Below are positions 26,511 to 34,967 of a DNA stretch of 64,000 nucleotides, piece after piece (positions within the stretch are counted from its first letter, which is position 1; each line of letters starts with the position of its first letter). The position numbers and the translations under genes are program-made. A model generated the notes under the pieces. It had not been told where the DNA came from and did no database searches. It saw only the letters and a list, made by a program, of their open reading frames with translations. The DNA comes from DASXKD01 sp963806145. Lineage in GTDB: Bacteria; Actinomycetota; Actinomycetes; Streptosporangiales; Streptosporangiaceae. The DNA is taken from positions 81,171 to 145,170 of the forward strand of contig CAWDXD010000032.1 in the NCBI GenBank assembly GCA_963806145.1, read 5' to 3'.

Positions 26511-27194
26511 GTGAAGTACCGCGTGTCCCGGGTGCTCGCCGGGCCGATACTGCATCTGCTGTGGCGGCCCGAGGTCACCGGTGGTGAGCACATCCCGGCC
26601 ACCGGCGGCGCGATCATCGCTTCCAATCACTTGTCCCTGGTCGATTCGATCTTCCTGCCGCTGGTGCTCGCCCGGCCCCTCACCTTCGCCGCCAAATCGG
26701 AGTACTTCACCGGGAAACGTCCTGGCCAGCGGATTGCGGCCGCTTACCTGCGGGCCACCAGGCAGTTGTCCGTGGACCGGGCCGGTGCCCGCGCGGCGCA
26801 GGAGACCTTGCAGGCGGCGCTGGAGCTGCTGCAGGCGGGGGAGTTGTTCGGCATTTACCCGGAGGGCACCCGGTCACCCGACGGCCGGCTCTACCGTGGC
26901 CGGACCGGGGTCGGCTGGCTGGCGCTGGCCTCGGGCCTGCCGGTCATTCCGGTGGCCATGGTCGGCACCGACCGGGTGCTGGCGCCCGGGCACTCCGTCC
27001 CGTCCCTGCACCGGGTCGGCATCCGGGTGGGCGAGCCGCTCACATTTGAGCAATACCAGGACCACCGGCCGGTGGCGCAGGCCCGCAGGGCAATCACCGA
27101 CGAGGTGATGAAGGCCATCGGCGGCCTGTCCGGGCAGGAGTACGTGCCGATGTACGCATCGGTGCGCAAGGAGGAACTGGCCACAGGCGGCTGA
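26511..27194 (+). CDS. 1-acyl-sn-glycerol-3-phosphate acyltransferase (PlsC-like)
   Basis: The 227-residue protein has the acyltransferase motifs NHLSLVD (NHxSxxD) and YPEGTRSPDG. The segment LPVIPVAMVGTDRVL lies where block IV is found. It would acylate lysophosphatidic acid or a related acceptor at the membrane. GTG at 26511 has GGAGG five bases upstream; in-frame codons before it, including ATG at 26490, are less well supported. Nothing coding was recognised in the 240 bases before it. Confidence 0.9.
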   Translation: MKYRVSRVLAGPILHLLWRPEVTGGEHIPATGGAIIASNHLSLVDSIFLPLVLARPLTFAAKSEYFTGKRPGQRIAAAYLRATRQLSVDRAGARAAQETLQAALELLQAGELFGIYPEGTRSPDGRLYRGRTGVGWLALASGLPVIPVAMVGTDRVLAPGHSVPSLHRVGIRVGEPLTFEQYQDHRPVAQARRAITDEVMKAIGGLSGQEYVPMYASVRKEELATGG

Positions 27195-27224
27195 GCGGCT
27201 GCCCCGGCGACACGCCCGGCCCGG

Positions 27225-27251
27225 CAGGTTACCCACGGGGCGGGCAACCTG
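27225..27251. terminator. Stem-loop between convergent genes
   Basis: CAGGTTACCC and GGGCAACCTG form a 10-bp stem with one mismatch and a 7-base loop, followed by GTTTCTC. It lies between the acyltransferase and the convergent subtilase tail and may serve either strand. Confidence 0.5.
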
Positions 27252-27276
27252 GTTTCTCAGCCGGCGTCGGCGCAGG

Positions 27277-29187
27277 TCAGTCCTGGCCGTCCGCGGTCGG
27301 CCGGTTGTCGGTTCCGCGCACTGGCGGGAACAAGCGGAATGCGTCTTCCAAGTCGGCCCGCGGCCGGATGGCCGGGAAGCTCTCGGTGCTGTCGCCCGCG
27401 ACGGACCGGGGGGAGGACCGCTGGTCCACGGCGGAGAAATTCTCGGTGCTGTCCGCCGGGCCGCCGCCCTCCATGCCCGCGCCGCGCGGCTCGCCCGGCT
27501 GGGCGGCCGCCGCCGACCCGCCGCTGACCTGTGTACCGCTGGCTTCGGCGGGCGGCACGGCAAGGAAAGAGTCGGTGATCTCCCAGGGCGGAACGCCCGT
27601 CTTTGGGCTCGTACTGCCCGCCTCGGACCTCTCCGCCCCGGGCATGCCCGTCCCCGGCTTCGCCGCGCCGGACCTTTCCGCCCCGGGCATCCCTGTCCCC
27701 GGCTTCGCCGGGCCGGGCTTCGCCGCGCCGGGTCTGGCTGCGGAGGGGAGCGTGGCGCCCGTAGGCGGCGGACCGCCATTCGCCGGACCGGGGTCGTCCG
27801 CGGGCCTGTCCCCCCGCGAGAAGGCCGGCGCGGGCGGGCTGTCACCGGATGGCCTGACACCAATCGTGCCGGTGTCCCAGGCAGCGGCACCGGCCGCTGC
27901 GGGATCCATCGGGGGTTTGACCGCCCGGGGGAAGGGACCCCGCTGGGGTTGGCCGACGTCGGGCAGGCTGGGTGCCGTGGCTGGCCTCGGGGCCGGCGGG
28001 AACGGAGGCTGGCTGGCGCCGGCGCCGGGCCAGTCCGGGCCGGCAGATGCGGCACCGGTGGCCCCGGAACCGGTAAGGCCGCCACCGGTCCGGCCTGGGC
28101 CTGCCATGCCGCCACCGGCCGGTCCCTGCCCGGCCAGACCTCCGTCGGCCGGATTCGCGCCGCGGCCGGCAGCGGCGACAGCGTCCTCCTGGCGGGCCGT
28201 CGAACTGCCGAGCCGCCTGGGCAGGGCGAGACTTGGCCTCCTGGCGGGCGAAACACCCGGCTGGCTGACGGCCGCCGGGCTCACGCCTGACGGGCTCACG
28301 CCTGACGGGGCTCCGCCGGCCGGCGGACCGCTGCCGGCCGGGGAGGCGCCGGTGCCGAAGGGAGCCGTGCCGGGCTCGGACTGGGCCGCACGGAAGGGAT
28401 CCACCGCTGCCCCGGTGTTCCACGCGTAGCCTGGCCCGTTCTCCGTCCGCCCGGGCTGCTCCGGCGAATCCGGCTGAGGCGGCACCAGCCCGGCGGCACG
28501 CACCGCCCGGCCCGTTGGGGCACCTGCGGCGGGCCGTTCGCCCTCGCGGCCGGGCGGGCCGTTCGTCTCGGCGGACGACTGAGCCGGTGGGTGCGGCCCC
28601 GCCAGCTTGGGACCGCCCGGCCATGCCTCCCGCGCCAGTTCATCCCAGAAAGGCAACTCCGGGCGCACCTGCTCACGGCTGGGCAGCGGGCCTGCTCCGC
28701 CGCGGGACGGCGCGGGAGCCTGGGCCCAGGGCAATTCGCTGTTCGGTTCGGCTGCGGGCTCCCAGGGCGGCCGGCCGGATACCTGCGGCGTCCGCGGCTG
28801 ACGCGGTGTCTGGGTCAGCCGGCTGCTCATCCGGGTTATGCCCGCACCGCCGGGTGCCGGTTCCGGGCCGCTGGCTGCCTCGCCTGCTGGCGGCGTGGCC
28901 GGAGCCCCGGGAAACGCGCCGTCGGGAATCGCCGCGCTGGCCGCGGCCCGGACACTGGGGTCTCGTGAGATCAGCGCCCATGGCGGCACACCGGTTCCTA
29001 CACCGGCAGGCAGCGTCAGGTCGGGCGTGGCCTGTCCGGCCGGGGAGGCGTCTTGCGCGGCGGGCCCGAGCGAGGAGCCGAACCCTGCCGACGAGCCAAG
29101 CCCTGCCGACGAGCTACGGCCTGCCGACGAGCCAAGCTCTGCCGACGAGCCAAGCCCTGCCGACGAGCCAAGCCCTGCCGACGGGCC
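27277..29187 (-). CDS. Cytoplasmic Pro/Ala-rich tail of the subtilase, out of frame with its N-terminal part
   Basis: This frame encodes about 635 low-complexity residues. They include two PPWE motifs (as GRPPWEPAAE and GVPPWEITDS) and the related GVPPWALISRD, a RPELPFWDELAREAWPG element, paired DSTE[NS]F elements and the C-terminal DAFRLFPPVRGTDN. These read as a designed disordered tail rather than a shadow of another gene. The same hexapeptide GSSAGL repeat occurs at its start and at the end of the subtilase frame. A single extra base at about 29188 explains the split, since the joined length to 31162 less one base is divisible by three. The joined protein would have about 1294 residues. 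Independent expression of this part is unlikely. Confidence 0.6.
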   Translation of the reverse strand, partial: GPSAGLGSSAGLGSSAELGSSAGRSSSAGLGSSAGFGSSLGPAAQDASPAGQATPDLTLPAGVGTGVPPWALISRDPSVRAAASAAIPDGAFPGAPATPPAGEAASGPEPAPGGAGITRMSSRLTQTPRQPRTPQVSGRPPWEPAAEPNSELPWAQAPAPSRGGAGPLPSREQVRPELPFWDELAREAWPGGPKLAGPHPPAQSSAETNGPPGREGERPAAGAPTGRAVRAAGLVPPQPDSPEQPGRTENGPGYAWNTGAAVDPFRAAQSEPGTAPFGTGASPAGSGPPAGGAPSGVSPSGVSPAAVSQPGVSPARRPSLALPRRLGSSTARQEDAVAAAGRGANPADGGLAGQGPAGGGMAGPGRTGGGLTGSGATGAASAGPDWPGAGASQPPFPPAPRPATAPSLPDVGQPQRGPFPRAVKPPMDPAAAGAAAWDTGTIGVRPSGDSPPAPAFSRGDRPADDPGPANGGPPPTGATLPSAARPGAAKPGPAKPGTGMPGAERSGAAKPGTGMPGAERSEAGSTSPKTGVPPWEITDSFLAVPPAEASGTQVSGGSAAAAQPGEPRGAGMEGGGPADSTENFSAVDQRSSPRSVAGDSTESFPAIRPRADLEDAFRLFPPVRGTDNRPTADGQD

Positions 29188-29224
29188 GAAGCTCTGCCGA
29201 CGAGCCACGGCCTGCCGAGGAGCC
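29080..29224 (-). repeat. Eight 18-bp tandem units encoding GSSAGL-like hexapeptides; one unit is 19 bp
   Basis: Units of the form AAGCCCTGCCGACGAGCC start at 29080, 29098, 29116, 29134, 29152, 29170, 29188 and 29207. All are 18 bp except the one at 29188-29206, which has an extra G. That unit is the point at which the subtilase frame is lost. Degenerate units continue on both sides. Confidence 0.9.
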
Positions 29225-31162
29225 GAACCGTCCCGAAGGATCGCTTGCTGCCGAAGGGCCGAGTCCCGTTGCCGGTCCGAGCCCTGGCGGAGGACTGATC
29301 CCTCCCGGCCGGCTGGTACCTGCCGCGTCCAGCCCCGCCGAAGGGCCGCTCCCGGCTGCAGACCCGAGTTCTGGCGGAGGGCTGATTCCCCCCGGGGGGC
29401 TGATTCCTGCCGCGCCGAGCGCGGCAACGCCGCCGGCTCCGGGGGACGTCGGGCCTGCGGCTGCGAACCCTGACGACGCCGGCCCGGTGAACCCAGAACC
29501 GGTGAAGCCCGACGAGGATCCCGTGAAGCCTGCCGCGGAACCGCTGAGGCTTGCCGCGGAGCCGCTGAACCCAGATCCGGTGAAGCCAGAAGCGGACCCG
29601 GTGAAGCCTGCCGCGGAACCGCTGAAGCCCGCGGAACCGCTCAAGCCCGCCGCGGAACCGGTGAAAGCCGATGATGCCGATCCGGTGAAGCCGGATGCCC
29701 CCGGTCCCCCGGCCGCCGGGCCGAGCGGCGCGGCGATGAAGCCAGCCGGCTCAAGCTGCGGCTCGGCTGCTTCGGCATCCGGGCCCCCGGACACCGAACC
29801 CTGCGCCCCGGCCGGGGCGCCCTTCTTCGCCGAGCGCGGCGCGGACTTGGCCGCGGCCGGCTTGCGTATCGGAGGCTGGACCGCCGCCCGCACCTCGGCG
29901 AGGCGCGCGGAGCGTGCGTTCCGCCGCCGCCATGCCGTGACCGCGAAGAACAGACCAAGTAGCAGCAGGAAGACCGCGCCGGCGATGGCCGCGTCCTTGA
30001 TCAGGGTGCCGCGGATGTTGCGGTGGATCGGGCTGCTGTGCACCGCCGGTTGACTGGGTGGCGCCTGGCCGGCGGCGCTGCCCGAGGCGGCCGACTTGGG
30101 CACGCTCTCGGCGATGCCCGCCGCCGCGATGAGCGCCCTGGCCGCGTCAACGGTGCCGAAACCGGACCCGTCGGCCCGCCCGCCGGGTCGGTGGAACACC
30201 GTGCTCGCGGTGATCGCGTGGGTGACCTGCGCCGGGGTCAGCGTGGGGAACTGGGCCCGGACGAGCGCGGCGATGCCCGCGACCATCGCGCTTGCCGCGC
30301 TGGTGCTGTTGAGCTGCGGGTAGCCGCCGGACGGGCTGGCCGCGGCGATGCCAGCCCCAGCCGCGGTGACCAGGACGTACGACTGGTGGCTGGTGAACGG
30401 CGCCTTGACGAAATGCTGGTCGAAGGCGCCCACGGCGATGACCCCAGGGTAGGCGGCCGGATAGTTCGCCGGGTCGGTGCCCGCGCCTCCGTCGCCGGCC
30501 GGGGCGACCAGCACCACGTGCTTGGCGATCGCGTAGTTGATGGCCGCCCGCTCGGCGGGGCTGCCGCCAGAACCGGGCGCACCGGACGTGGTCACCGGGT
30601 CGAGGGGCAGGTCGATGACGCTCGCGTCGTGCCGGACGGCCCACTTGATACCGCGGGCAATGGCGTCCGGCAGCCCGGCCGCAATGGTCTGCTCGGCCAA
30701 GAACGGGTCGTTGCTTTCCAGCGTCACCCGGACGGAAAGGATCTTGGCTGCCGGTGCGATGCCGATAACCCCATTGGCTTGGCCGGGCCCGTGCCCGTGA
30801 CCGGCGATAAGGCTGGCCACCTCGGTGCCGTGAATCCCCCAGAACGGCCCGCCGGCCGTGCGCCCCGAGTTGGTGTAATCCGGGCCGGTGGTGACCGAGC
30901 CGGTCAGATCGGCCTGCGCCGGGTCCACCCCGGTGTCGAGCACCGCGATGGTGACGCCGGATCCGCGCGTCGTCTCCCAGGCATTCGTGACGTGAAGAGT
31001 GCGCAGCCACCATTCATTCCGGCGTACCTGATCGGCCAGTGCGGGGGAACTTGCCGCGGCGATAAATGCCAGGCTGGCTCCTATGGCCACGCCGACTCGC
31101 GCGCGATGGCGGAAACCGGGTGAAACGCCAGCCTGCGCGCGCCGGGAGAGACCATGTGGCAC
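29114..31162 (-). CDS. Membrane-anchored S8 subtilisin-like serine peptidase (mycosin-like), frame lost in the C-terminal tail
   Basis: A signal peptide (ending about SSPALADQ) precedes a subtilase domain with Asp in IAVLDTGVD, His in GIHGTEVASLIAG and Ser in STSAASAMVAGIA. The oxyanion position reads APAGDGG, where AAGN is usual. A single membrane segment (about AIAGAVFLLLLGLFFAVTAW) follows, giving a mycosin-like topology with a cytoplasmic tail of FTGSA-type repeats. The tail then enters the 18-bp repeat tract and stops at 29114 after a VGRAWL repeat created by the shifted frame. GTG at 31162, with GGAGGAGG upstream, is a better start than GTG at 31186. No type VII secretion genes are nearby, so the substrate is unknown. 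Confidence 0.85.
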   Translation of the reverse strand: MPHGLSRRAQAGVSPGFRHRARVGVAIGASLAFIAAASSPALADQVRRNEWWLRTLHVTNAWETTRGSGVTIAVLDTGVDPAQADLTGSVTTGPDYTNSGRTAGGPFWGIHGTEVASLIAGHGHGPGQANGVIGIAPAAKILSVRVTLESNDPFLAEQTIAAGLPDAIARGIKWAVRHDASVIDLPLDPVTTSGAPGSGGSPAERAAINYAIAKHVVLVAPAGDGGAGTDPANYPAAYPGVIAVGAFDQHFVKAPFTSHQSYVLVTAAGAGIAAASPSGGYPQLNSTSAASAMVAGIAALVRAQFPTLTPAQVTHAITASTVFHRPGGRADGSGFGTVDAARALIAAAGIAESVPKSAASGSAAGQAPPSQPAVHSSPIHRNIRGTLIKDAAIAGAVFLLLLGLFFAVTAWRRRNARSARLAEVRAAVQPPIRKPAAAKSAPRSAKKGAPAGAQGSVSGGPDAEAAEPQLEPAGFIAAPLGPAAGGPGASGFTGSASSAFTGSAAGLSGSAGFSGSAAGFTGSASGFTGSGFSGSAASLSGSAAGFTGSSSGFTGSGFTGPASSGFAAAGPTSPGAGGVAALGAAGISPPGGISPPPELGSAAGSGPSAGLDAAGTSRPGGISPPPGLGPATGLGPSAASDPSGRFGSSAGRGSSAELRPVGRAWLVGRAWLVGRAWLVGRP

Positions 31163-31296
31163 GGCCGTCCTCCTCCGGGGGTGCACCTGCGCATTCTGTC
31201 ATGTTCATGGCTGTTTCGTGGCCAGAGCTGATGGCCTGACCGGGCTTGACCCGGGTTTTCCGCGTGTATTCCGGCGCCATGGCACAGCCGCGGCGG

Positions 31297-32115
31297 CTAG
31301 GACGGCGGTGCAGCCGCCAGCCGGACGTGCGCGCCGGGCGGCAGGCCCAGTTGCTGCGCGGCGTCGCCGGCGTTGACCGCGAGCGAGATCAGCCCCGCGC
31401 TGTCGGTGAACGCGACCAGCTCGCCGGGCGCGACGGCGGCGAAGGTCTCCAGGTAGGGCACAGTGAGCTGACGGCGGCCGCAGCGGACCACGAGCTGGGC
31501 GCCGAACCCGATGCCGATCCGGTCGGCGTCGGATGCGGCGATGGACAGCTGTACATTGCCGAACCGGTCCACCGACATCACCTCGCCCTCGGCCTCGCGG
31601 TCGTGCACGCGGCTGGTCGGCGCGGGCAGGGTTACCAGATCGCCAGTATCCAGTTCGGTGCCCACCGAGGAGAGGTCCGCGCCCGCGGCGAGATGCGCCG
31701 CGACGGGAACGAAAATGTCACGGCCGTGGAACGTCTGCGACACCGGGTGCAGCCAGAGTTCACCGTTGGTGAGCTGGAACGCGCGCCGCGTGCCCCCCAG
31801 CGCCGCGACCGCCCACGACAGCAGCCCGTTGTCCGGGCCCACCAGGATCGCCTCGCCCGCCTCGACCGCGATGCCGCGGCGCGCGGTGCCCACGCCTGGG
31901 TCGACCACCGCGACGTGCACGGCGGCCGGCATGTACGGCATGGTCTGCGCGAGTACGGCGGCTCCGCGGCGCACGTCACCCGGGGGAACCAGGTGGGTGA
32001 TATCGATGATCCGCGCCCCGGGGGCGATCCGGGCGGCGACGCCATGGCAGGCGGCGACGAACCCGTCGTCAAGCCCATAGTCGGTGAGGAGGGTGAGGCA
32101 GTCGAAGGTGGTCAC
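31297..32115 (-). CDS. S-adenosylmethionine hydrolase-like protein (DUF62 family)
   Basis: The 272-residue protein has the DUF62 series: LLTDYGLDDGFV at the N-terminus, IDITHLVPPGDVRRGA, VVDPGVGT, GPDNGLLSWA, TFHGRDIFVPVAAHLA and DRFGNVQLSI. Members hydrolyse SAM to adenosine and methionine. A minority are fluorinases or chlorinases such as SalL. Nothing in the neighbourhood suggests halogenated metabolites, so hydrolase is the safer call. Confidence 0.9.
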   Translation of the reverse strand: MTTFDCLTLLTDYGLDDGFVAACHGVAARIAPGARIIDITHLVPPGDVRRGAAVLAQTMPYMPAAVHVAVVDPGVGTARRGIAVEAGEAILVGPDNGLLSWAVAALGGTRRAFQLTNGELWLHPVSQTFHGRDIFVPVAAHLAAGADLSSVGTELDTGDLVTLPAPTSRVHDREAEGEVMSVDRFGNVQLSIAASDADRIGIGFGAQLVVRCGRRQLTVPYLETFAAVAPGELVAFTDSAGLISLAVNAGDAAQQLGLPPGAHVRLAAAPPS

Positions 32116-32273
32116 GAACGGTGAGCGTACGACGCGAAGCCCGTTGCCGGAAGCCCCGGGGTTCTCCGGAAGCCTCGCCGGCGGCTGTCGGAAGGCCGGT
32201 GGTACTGCCTACGATGGAGGGCCCGGTGGAGTCCCGCCGGCGGGGGAAGCGGTCACGGGAGGGCGTGAGGCAG

Positions 32274-32529
32274 ATGTCAGCACTGTCCGAGCGCGAGATG
32301 CGGGTCCTCTCGTTCGAACGGCACTGGTGGCGCCAGCCCGGCGCCAAGGAACAGGCGATCTCCGACCAGCTCGGAGCTGTCCGCCACCCGCTACTACCAG
32401 ATGCTCAACGAGCTCATCGACCGGCCGGAAGCGATGGCCGCGGATCCGGTCCTCGTCAAGCGGCTGCGCCGCCAGCGCGCGCGCCGCGAGCGGATCCGGA
32501 CAGCTCGCGGCGAGGGCGGCGCCGCGTGA
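32274..32529 (+). pseudogene. DUF3263 protein, split by a +1 frameshift
   Basis: The ATG frame encodes MSALSEREMRVLSFERHWW and RQPGAKEQAISDQLG, the N-terminal half of DUF3263. After CTCGG the homology continues in another frame (SATRYYQMLNELIDRPEA, then DPVLVKRLRRQRARRER) to a TGA at 32527. The span is one base over a multiple of three. Deleting one base near 32374 restores about 84 residues, including the expected LGLSATRYYQ junction. The protein looks like a small sigma-70 region 4-like HTH. Its stop overlaps the otsB start by 4 bases. Confidence 0.8.
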
Positions 32530-33383
32530 CCTTCCCGCCGCCGCGGGTGCCGGTCCCCGAAGGAGCGACCCCCGAGGGCGTGGCCGGCCTCGCCGCCATC
32601 GTGGCAGACCCTGGCCGCGCGCTGATCGCCCTGGATTTCGACGGCACGCTCGCGCCGATCGTCTCCGAGCCTTCCGCGGCCCGGCCGCACCCGGACGTGC
32701 CGCCCGCCCTGCGGCGGCTCGCCACCGGCGTCGGCACGCTCGCGATCATCACCGGGCGCCCCGCCCCTGTTGCCGTGGAACTGGGCGGTTTCGCGGACAT
32801 CCCCGGCCTGATCGTGATCGGGCATCACGGCTTCGAGCGGTGGGAGGGCGGCCAGCTCACCTCGCCCCCGCCGCCGCCGCAGGTCGCCGCGGCCCGCACC
32901 CGGCTGCCCGGAGCGCTCGCCGCGGCCCGCGCCCCCGAGGGCACCCGGATCGAGGACAAGGGCCACGCGCTCGTGGTGCATGTCCGCCGGACCGCGGACC
33001 CGCAGGCCGCACTGGCGCGGCTCACCGGCCCGATGGCGGAGTTCGCCGCCGACACCGGGCTGGACTGCCAGCCCGGGCGGATGGTCATCGAGCTGCGGCC
33101 GCCCGGCATCAACAAGGGCACGGCGCTGACGGCACTGATCGCCGAACGTGACCCGGCGGCGGTCCTGTTCGCCGGCGACGACCTCGGCGACCTCCCCGCC
33201 TTCGAGGCCGTCCGTGCGGCCCGGGCCGCTGGCCGCAAAGGGGTCGCCGTGTGCAGCGCCTCGGACGAGGTCACCGCGCTCGCCGCGCACGCCGACCTGG
33301 TCCTCGACGGGCCCAGGGAGGTCGGCGCCCTGCTGGCTGCGCTGGCTGAGGCCCTGCCTTCGCAGCCGCCTCTAGCGCGCTGA
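32526..33383 (+). CDS. otsB: Trehalose-6-phosphate phosphatase
   Basis: The 285-residue HAD-family protein has motif I LDFDGTLAPI, motif II IITGRP, the cap domain, motif III Lys in INKGTAL and motif IV FAGDDLGD. It dephosphorylates trehalose 6-phosphate to trehalose. GTG at 32526 overlaps the preceding stop. The 3' end overlaps the convergent otsA by 113 bases, and both reading frames contain plausible sequence there. The pairing of otsB with otsA supports the call. Confidence 0.92.
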   Translation: MTFPPPRVPVPEGATPEGVAGLAAIVADPGRALIALDFDGTLAPIVSEPSAARPHPDVPPALRRLATGVGTLAIITGRPAPVAVELGGFADIPGLIVIGHHGFERWEGGQLTSPPPPPQVAAARTRLPGALAAARAPEGTRIEDKGHALVVHVRRTADPQAALARLTGPMAEFAADTGLDCQPGRMVIELRPPGINKGTALTALIAERDPAAVLFAGDDLGDLPAFEAVRAARAAGRKGVAVCSASDEVTALAAHADLVLDGPREVGALLAALAEALPSQPPLAR

Positions 33384-34842
33384 GCTGGGCCGCCAGCCAC
33401 TGCTGCGGCGGGCAGGCGGCGCTCGCCTGGGCAAGCAGGGCACCACGGCGGTTTCGTTCTGCACTATTCATGCTCAGCGCCTCGTGCAAGGCCCGTGCCG
33501 TGGCGGAGACATCGTAAGGATTCACGAGCAGAGCGCCCCCGGCCAGTTCGGCAGCCGCGCCTGCCTCCCGCGACAGCACCACCGCGCAGCTGCGATCGGA
33601 CAGCAGCGGGGCTTCCTTGGCGACCAGGTTCATGCCGTCCCTGACGGGGTTGACCAGCAGCACGTCGGCCAGCCGGTACGCGGCGAGCGAGCGCGGATAG
33701 TCGTCGTTGACCTGCAGCACCAGCGGGTCCCAGTCCTCGGTGCCGAACTCGTCCACGATCTCCCGCGCCATCCGCTGCACGCTGGCCGTGTACTCGCGGT
33801 ACTCGGGCAGGTCGTGGCGGGACGGGTAGGCGAACGCCACGTGGGTGACCTTTCCCCGCCACTGCGGCCAGGTGACCAGCAGCTCGCGGTAGGCGGCCAG
33901 CCCCCGGACGATGTTCTTGGACAGCTCGGTGCGGTCGATCCGGACGATCAGCTTCCGGCCGCCCGCCACCTCGGTGAGCGCGGCCATGTGCGCCTGCACG
34001 TCGTCGGCCGCGGCCCGGCCGCGAAGCTGCGCCGCGTCCACGCCCAGCGCGTGGATGCCGACCGTGGTGGTGTGCCCGGCGTGCCGGACGGTCCGCGCGG
34101 CCCGGTCCACCTCGGCGCCGAGCACGCTCTCGCAGCAGTCGAGGAACGCGCTGGCCCAGCGCTCCGCATGGAACCCGGCATGGTCGGCGCCGAGAATGCC
34201 GTCGAGGACCTCGCGCGCCACGTCGTCGGGCAGCAGCGCGAAATAGTCCGGCGGCGCCCACGGGGTGTGCGAGAAGTGCGCGATCGCCAGGTCGGGGCGG
34301 CGCTGCGCGAGCATCCGGGGGAGCAGGGTCAGGTGGTAGTCCTGCACCATGGCCCTGGTGCCCGCGCCGGGCGGCCCGGCTCCCTCGGTGAGGGCGTCGG
34401 CGAACGCGGCGTTGTAGGCGCGGAACGACTCCCACTCCCTGCGGAACGCGAGCCCGAATACGGGCTGGTTCGGGGTGTCGTAGAGCATGTGGTGGATGAA
34501 CCACAGGGTGGAGTTGGCTACCCCGTTGTAGGCCCGGTCGAACACCGGCGCCGGGATGTCGAGCATCCGCACCACGGACCGCGGCTCGTCTGGTGCCGCG
34601 TCGCCGGCGCTGAGCGGCACGTCCAGTTGCCCGTCGGCCGCGGCCCGGGCGGCGGCCCGGTCGGCATCGTTCAGGGCGGCGCACACCCACAGCACCTCGG
34701 CCCGGCCCGCGAGCGCCGACAGCCCGGACACCATCCCGCCCCCGCCGCGGCGGCTGGTCAGCCGCCCGCCGTCGCCGAGGCTGAAGGACACCGGCCCCCG
34801 GTTGGATGCGATCAGTACCCGGCCCGCGGGTTCGGCGCTCAT
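33271..34842 (-). CDS. otsA: Trehalose-6-phosphate synthase (GT20)
   Basis: The 523-residue protein has NRGPVSFSL with the donor-binding loop GGGGMVSGL, then VQDYHLTLLPRML, SHTPWAPPDYF, GIHALGVD, IVRIDRTELSKNIVRGL and NPVRDGMNLVAKE. It makes trehalose 6-phosphate from a nucleotide glucose donor and glucose 6-phosphate. The C-terminal 35 residues are rich in Ala, Pro and Arg, extend past the usual end of the family and lie antisense to otsB. Together with otsB it gives a stress-related trehalose route. Confidence 0.93.
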   Translation of the reverse strand: MSAEPAGRVLIASNRGPVSFSLGDGGRLTSRRGGGGMVSGLSALAGRAEVLWVCAALNDADRAAARAAADGQLDVPLSAGDAAPDEPRSVVRMLDIPAPVFDRAYNGVANSTLWFIHHMLYDTPNQPVFGLAFRREWESFRAYNAAFADALTEGAGPPGAGTRAMVQDYHLTLLPRMLAQRRPDLAIAHFSHTPWAPPDYFALLPDDVAREVLDGILGADHAGFHAERWASAFLDCCESVLGAEVDRAARTVRHAGHTTTVGIHALGVDAAQLRGRAAADDVQAHMAALTEVAGGRKLIVRIDRTELSKNIVRGLAAYRELLVTWPQWRGKVTHVAFAYPSRHDLPEYREYTASVQRMAREIVDEFGTEDWDPLVLQVNDDYPRSLAAYRLADVLLVNPVRDGMNLVAKEAPLLSDRSCAVVLSREAGAAAELAGGALLVNPYDVSATARALHEALSMNSAERNRRGALLAQASAACPPQQWLAAQLSALEAAAKAGPQPAQPAGRRPPWARRGPGRRARRAR

Positions 34843-34967
34843 GGAAGGTGAGGTTAGGGCATCTGACCGTCACCACCTGGGCTGGGCCGGCGACGCCCGG
34901 AACTGATTGCCCGGTCAGTTAAACCGTTGGCGCCATCAGTTAAAGTTGTGAGCACAACTTCATAAAG

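Noticed and set aside
29080..29224. The short regular repeats as a CRISPR array
   Set aside because: Units are contiguous 18-mers without spacers and encode a hexapeptide in a protein.
27277..29427. The Pro/Ala-rich frame as an independent 716-residue gene
   Set aside because: Its first 80 residues lie antisense to nothing but duplicate the subtilase repeat region in another frame; the single-base explanation joins it to the subtilase exactly.
31297..32115. The DUF62 gene as a fluorinase or chlorinase of a natural-product cluster
   Set aside because: No halogenated-metabolite or related biosynthetic genes lie nearby, and the sequence fits the hydrolase majority.
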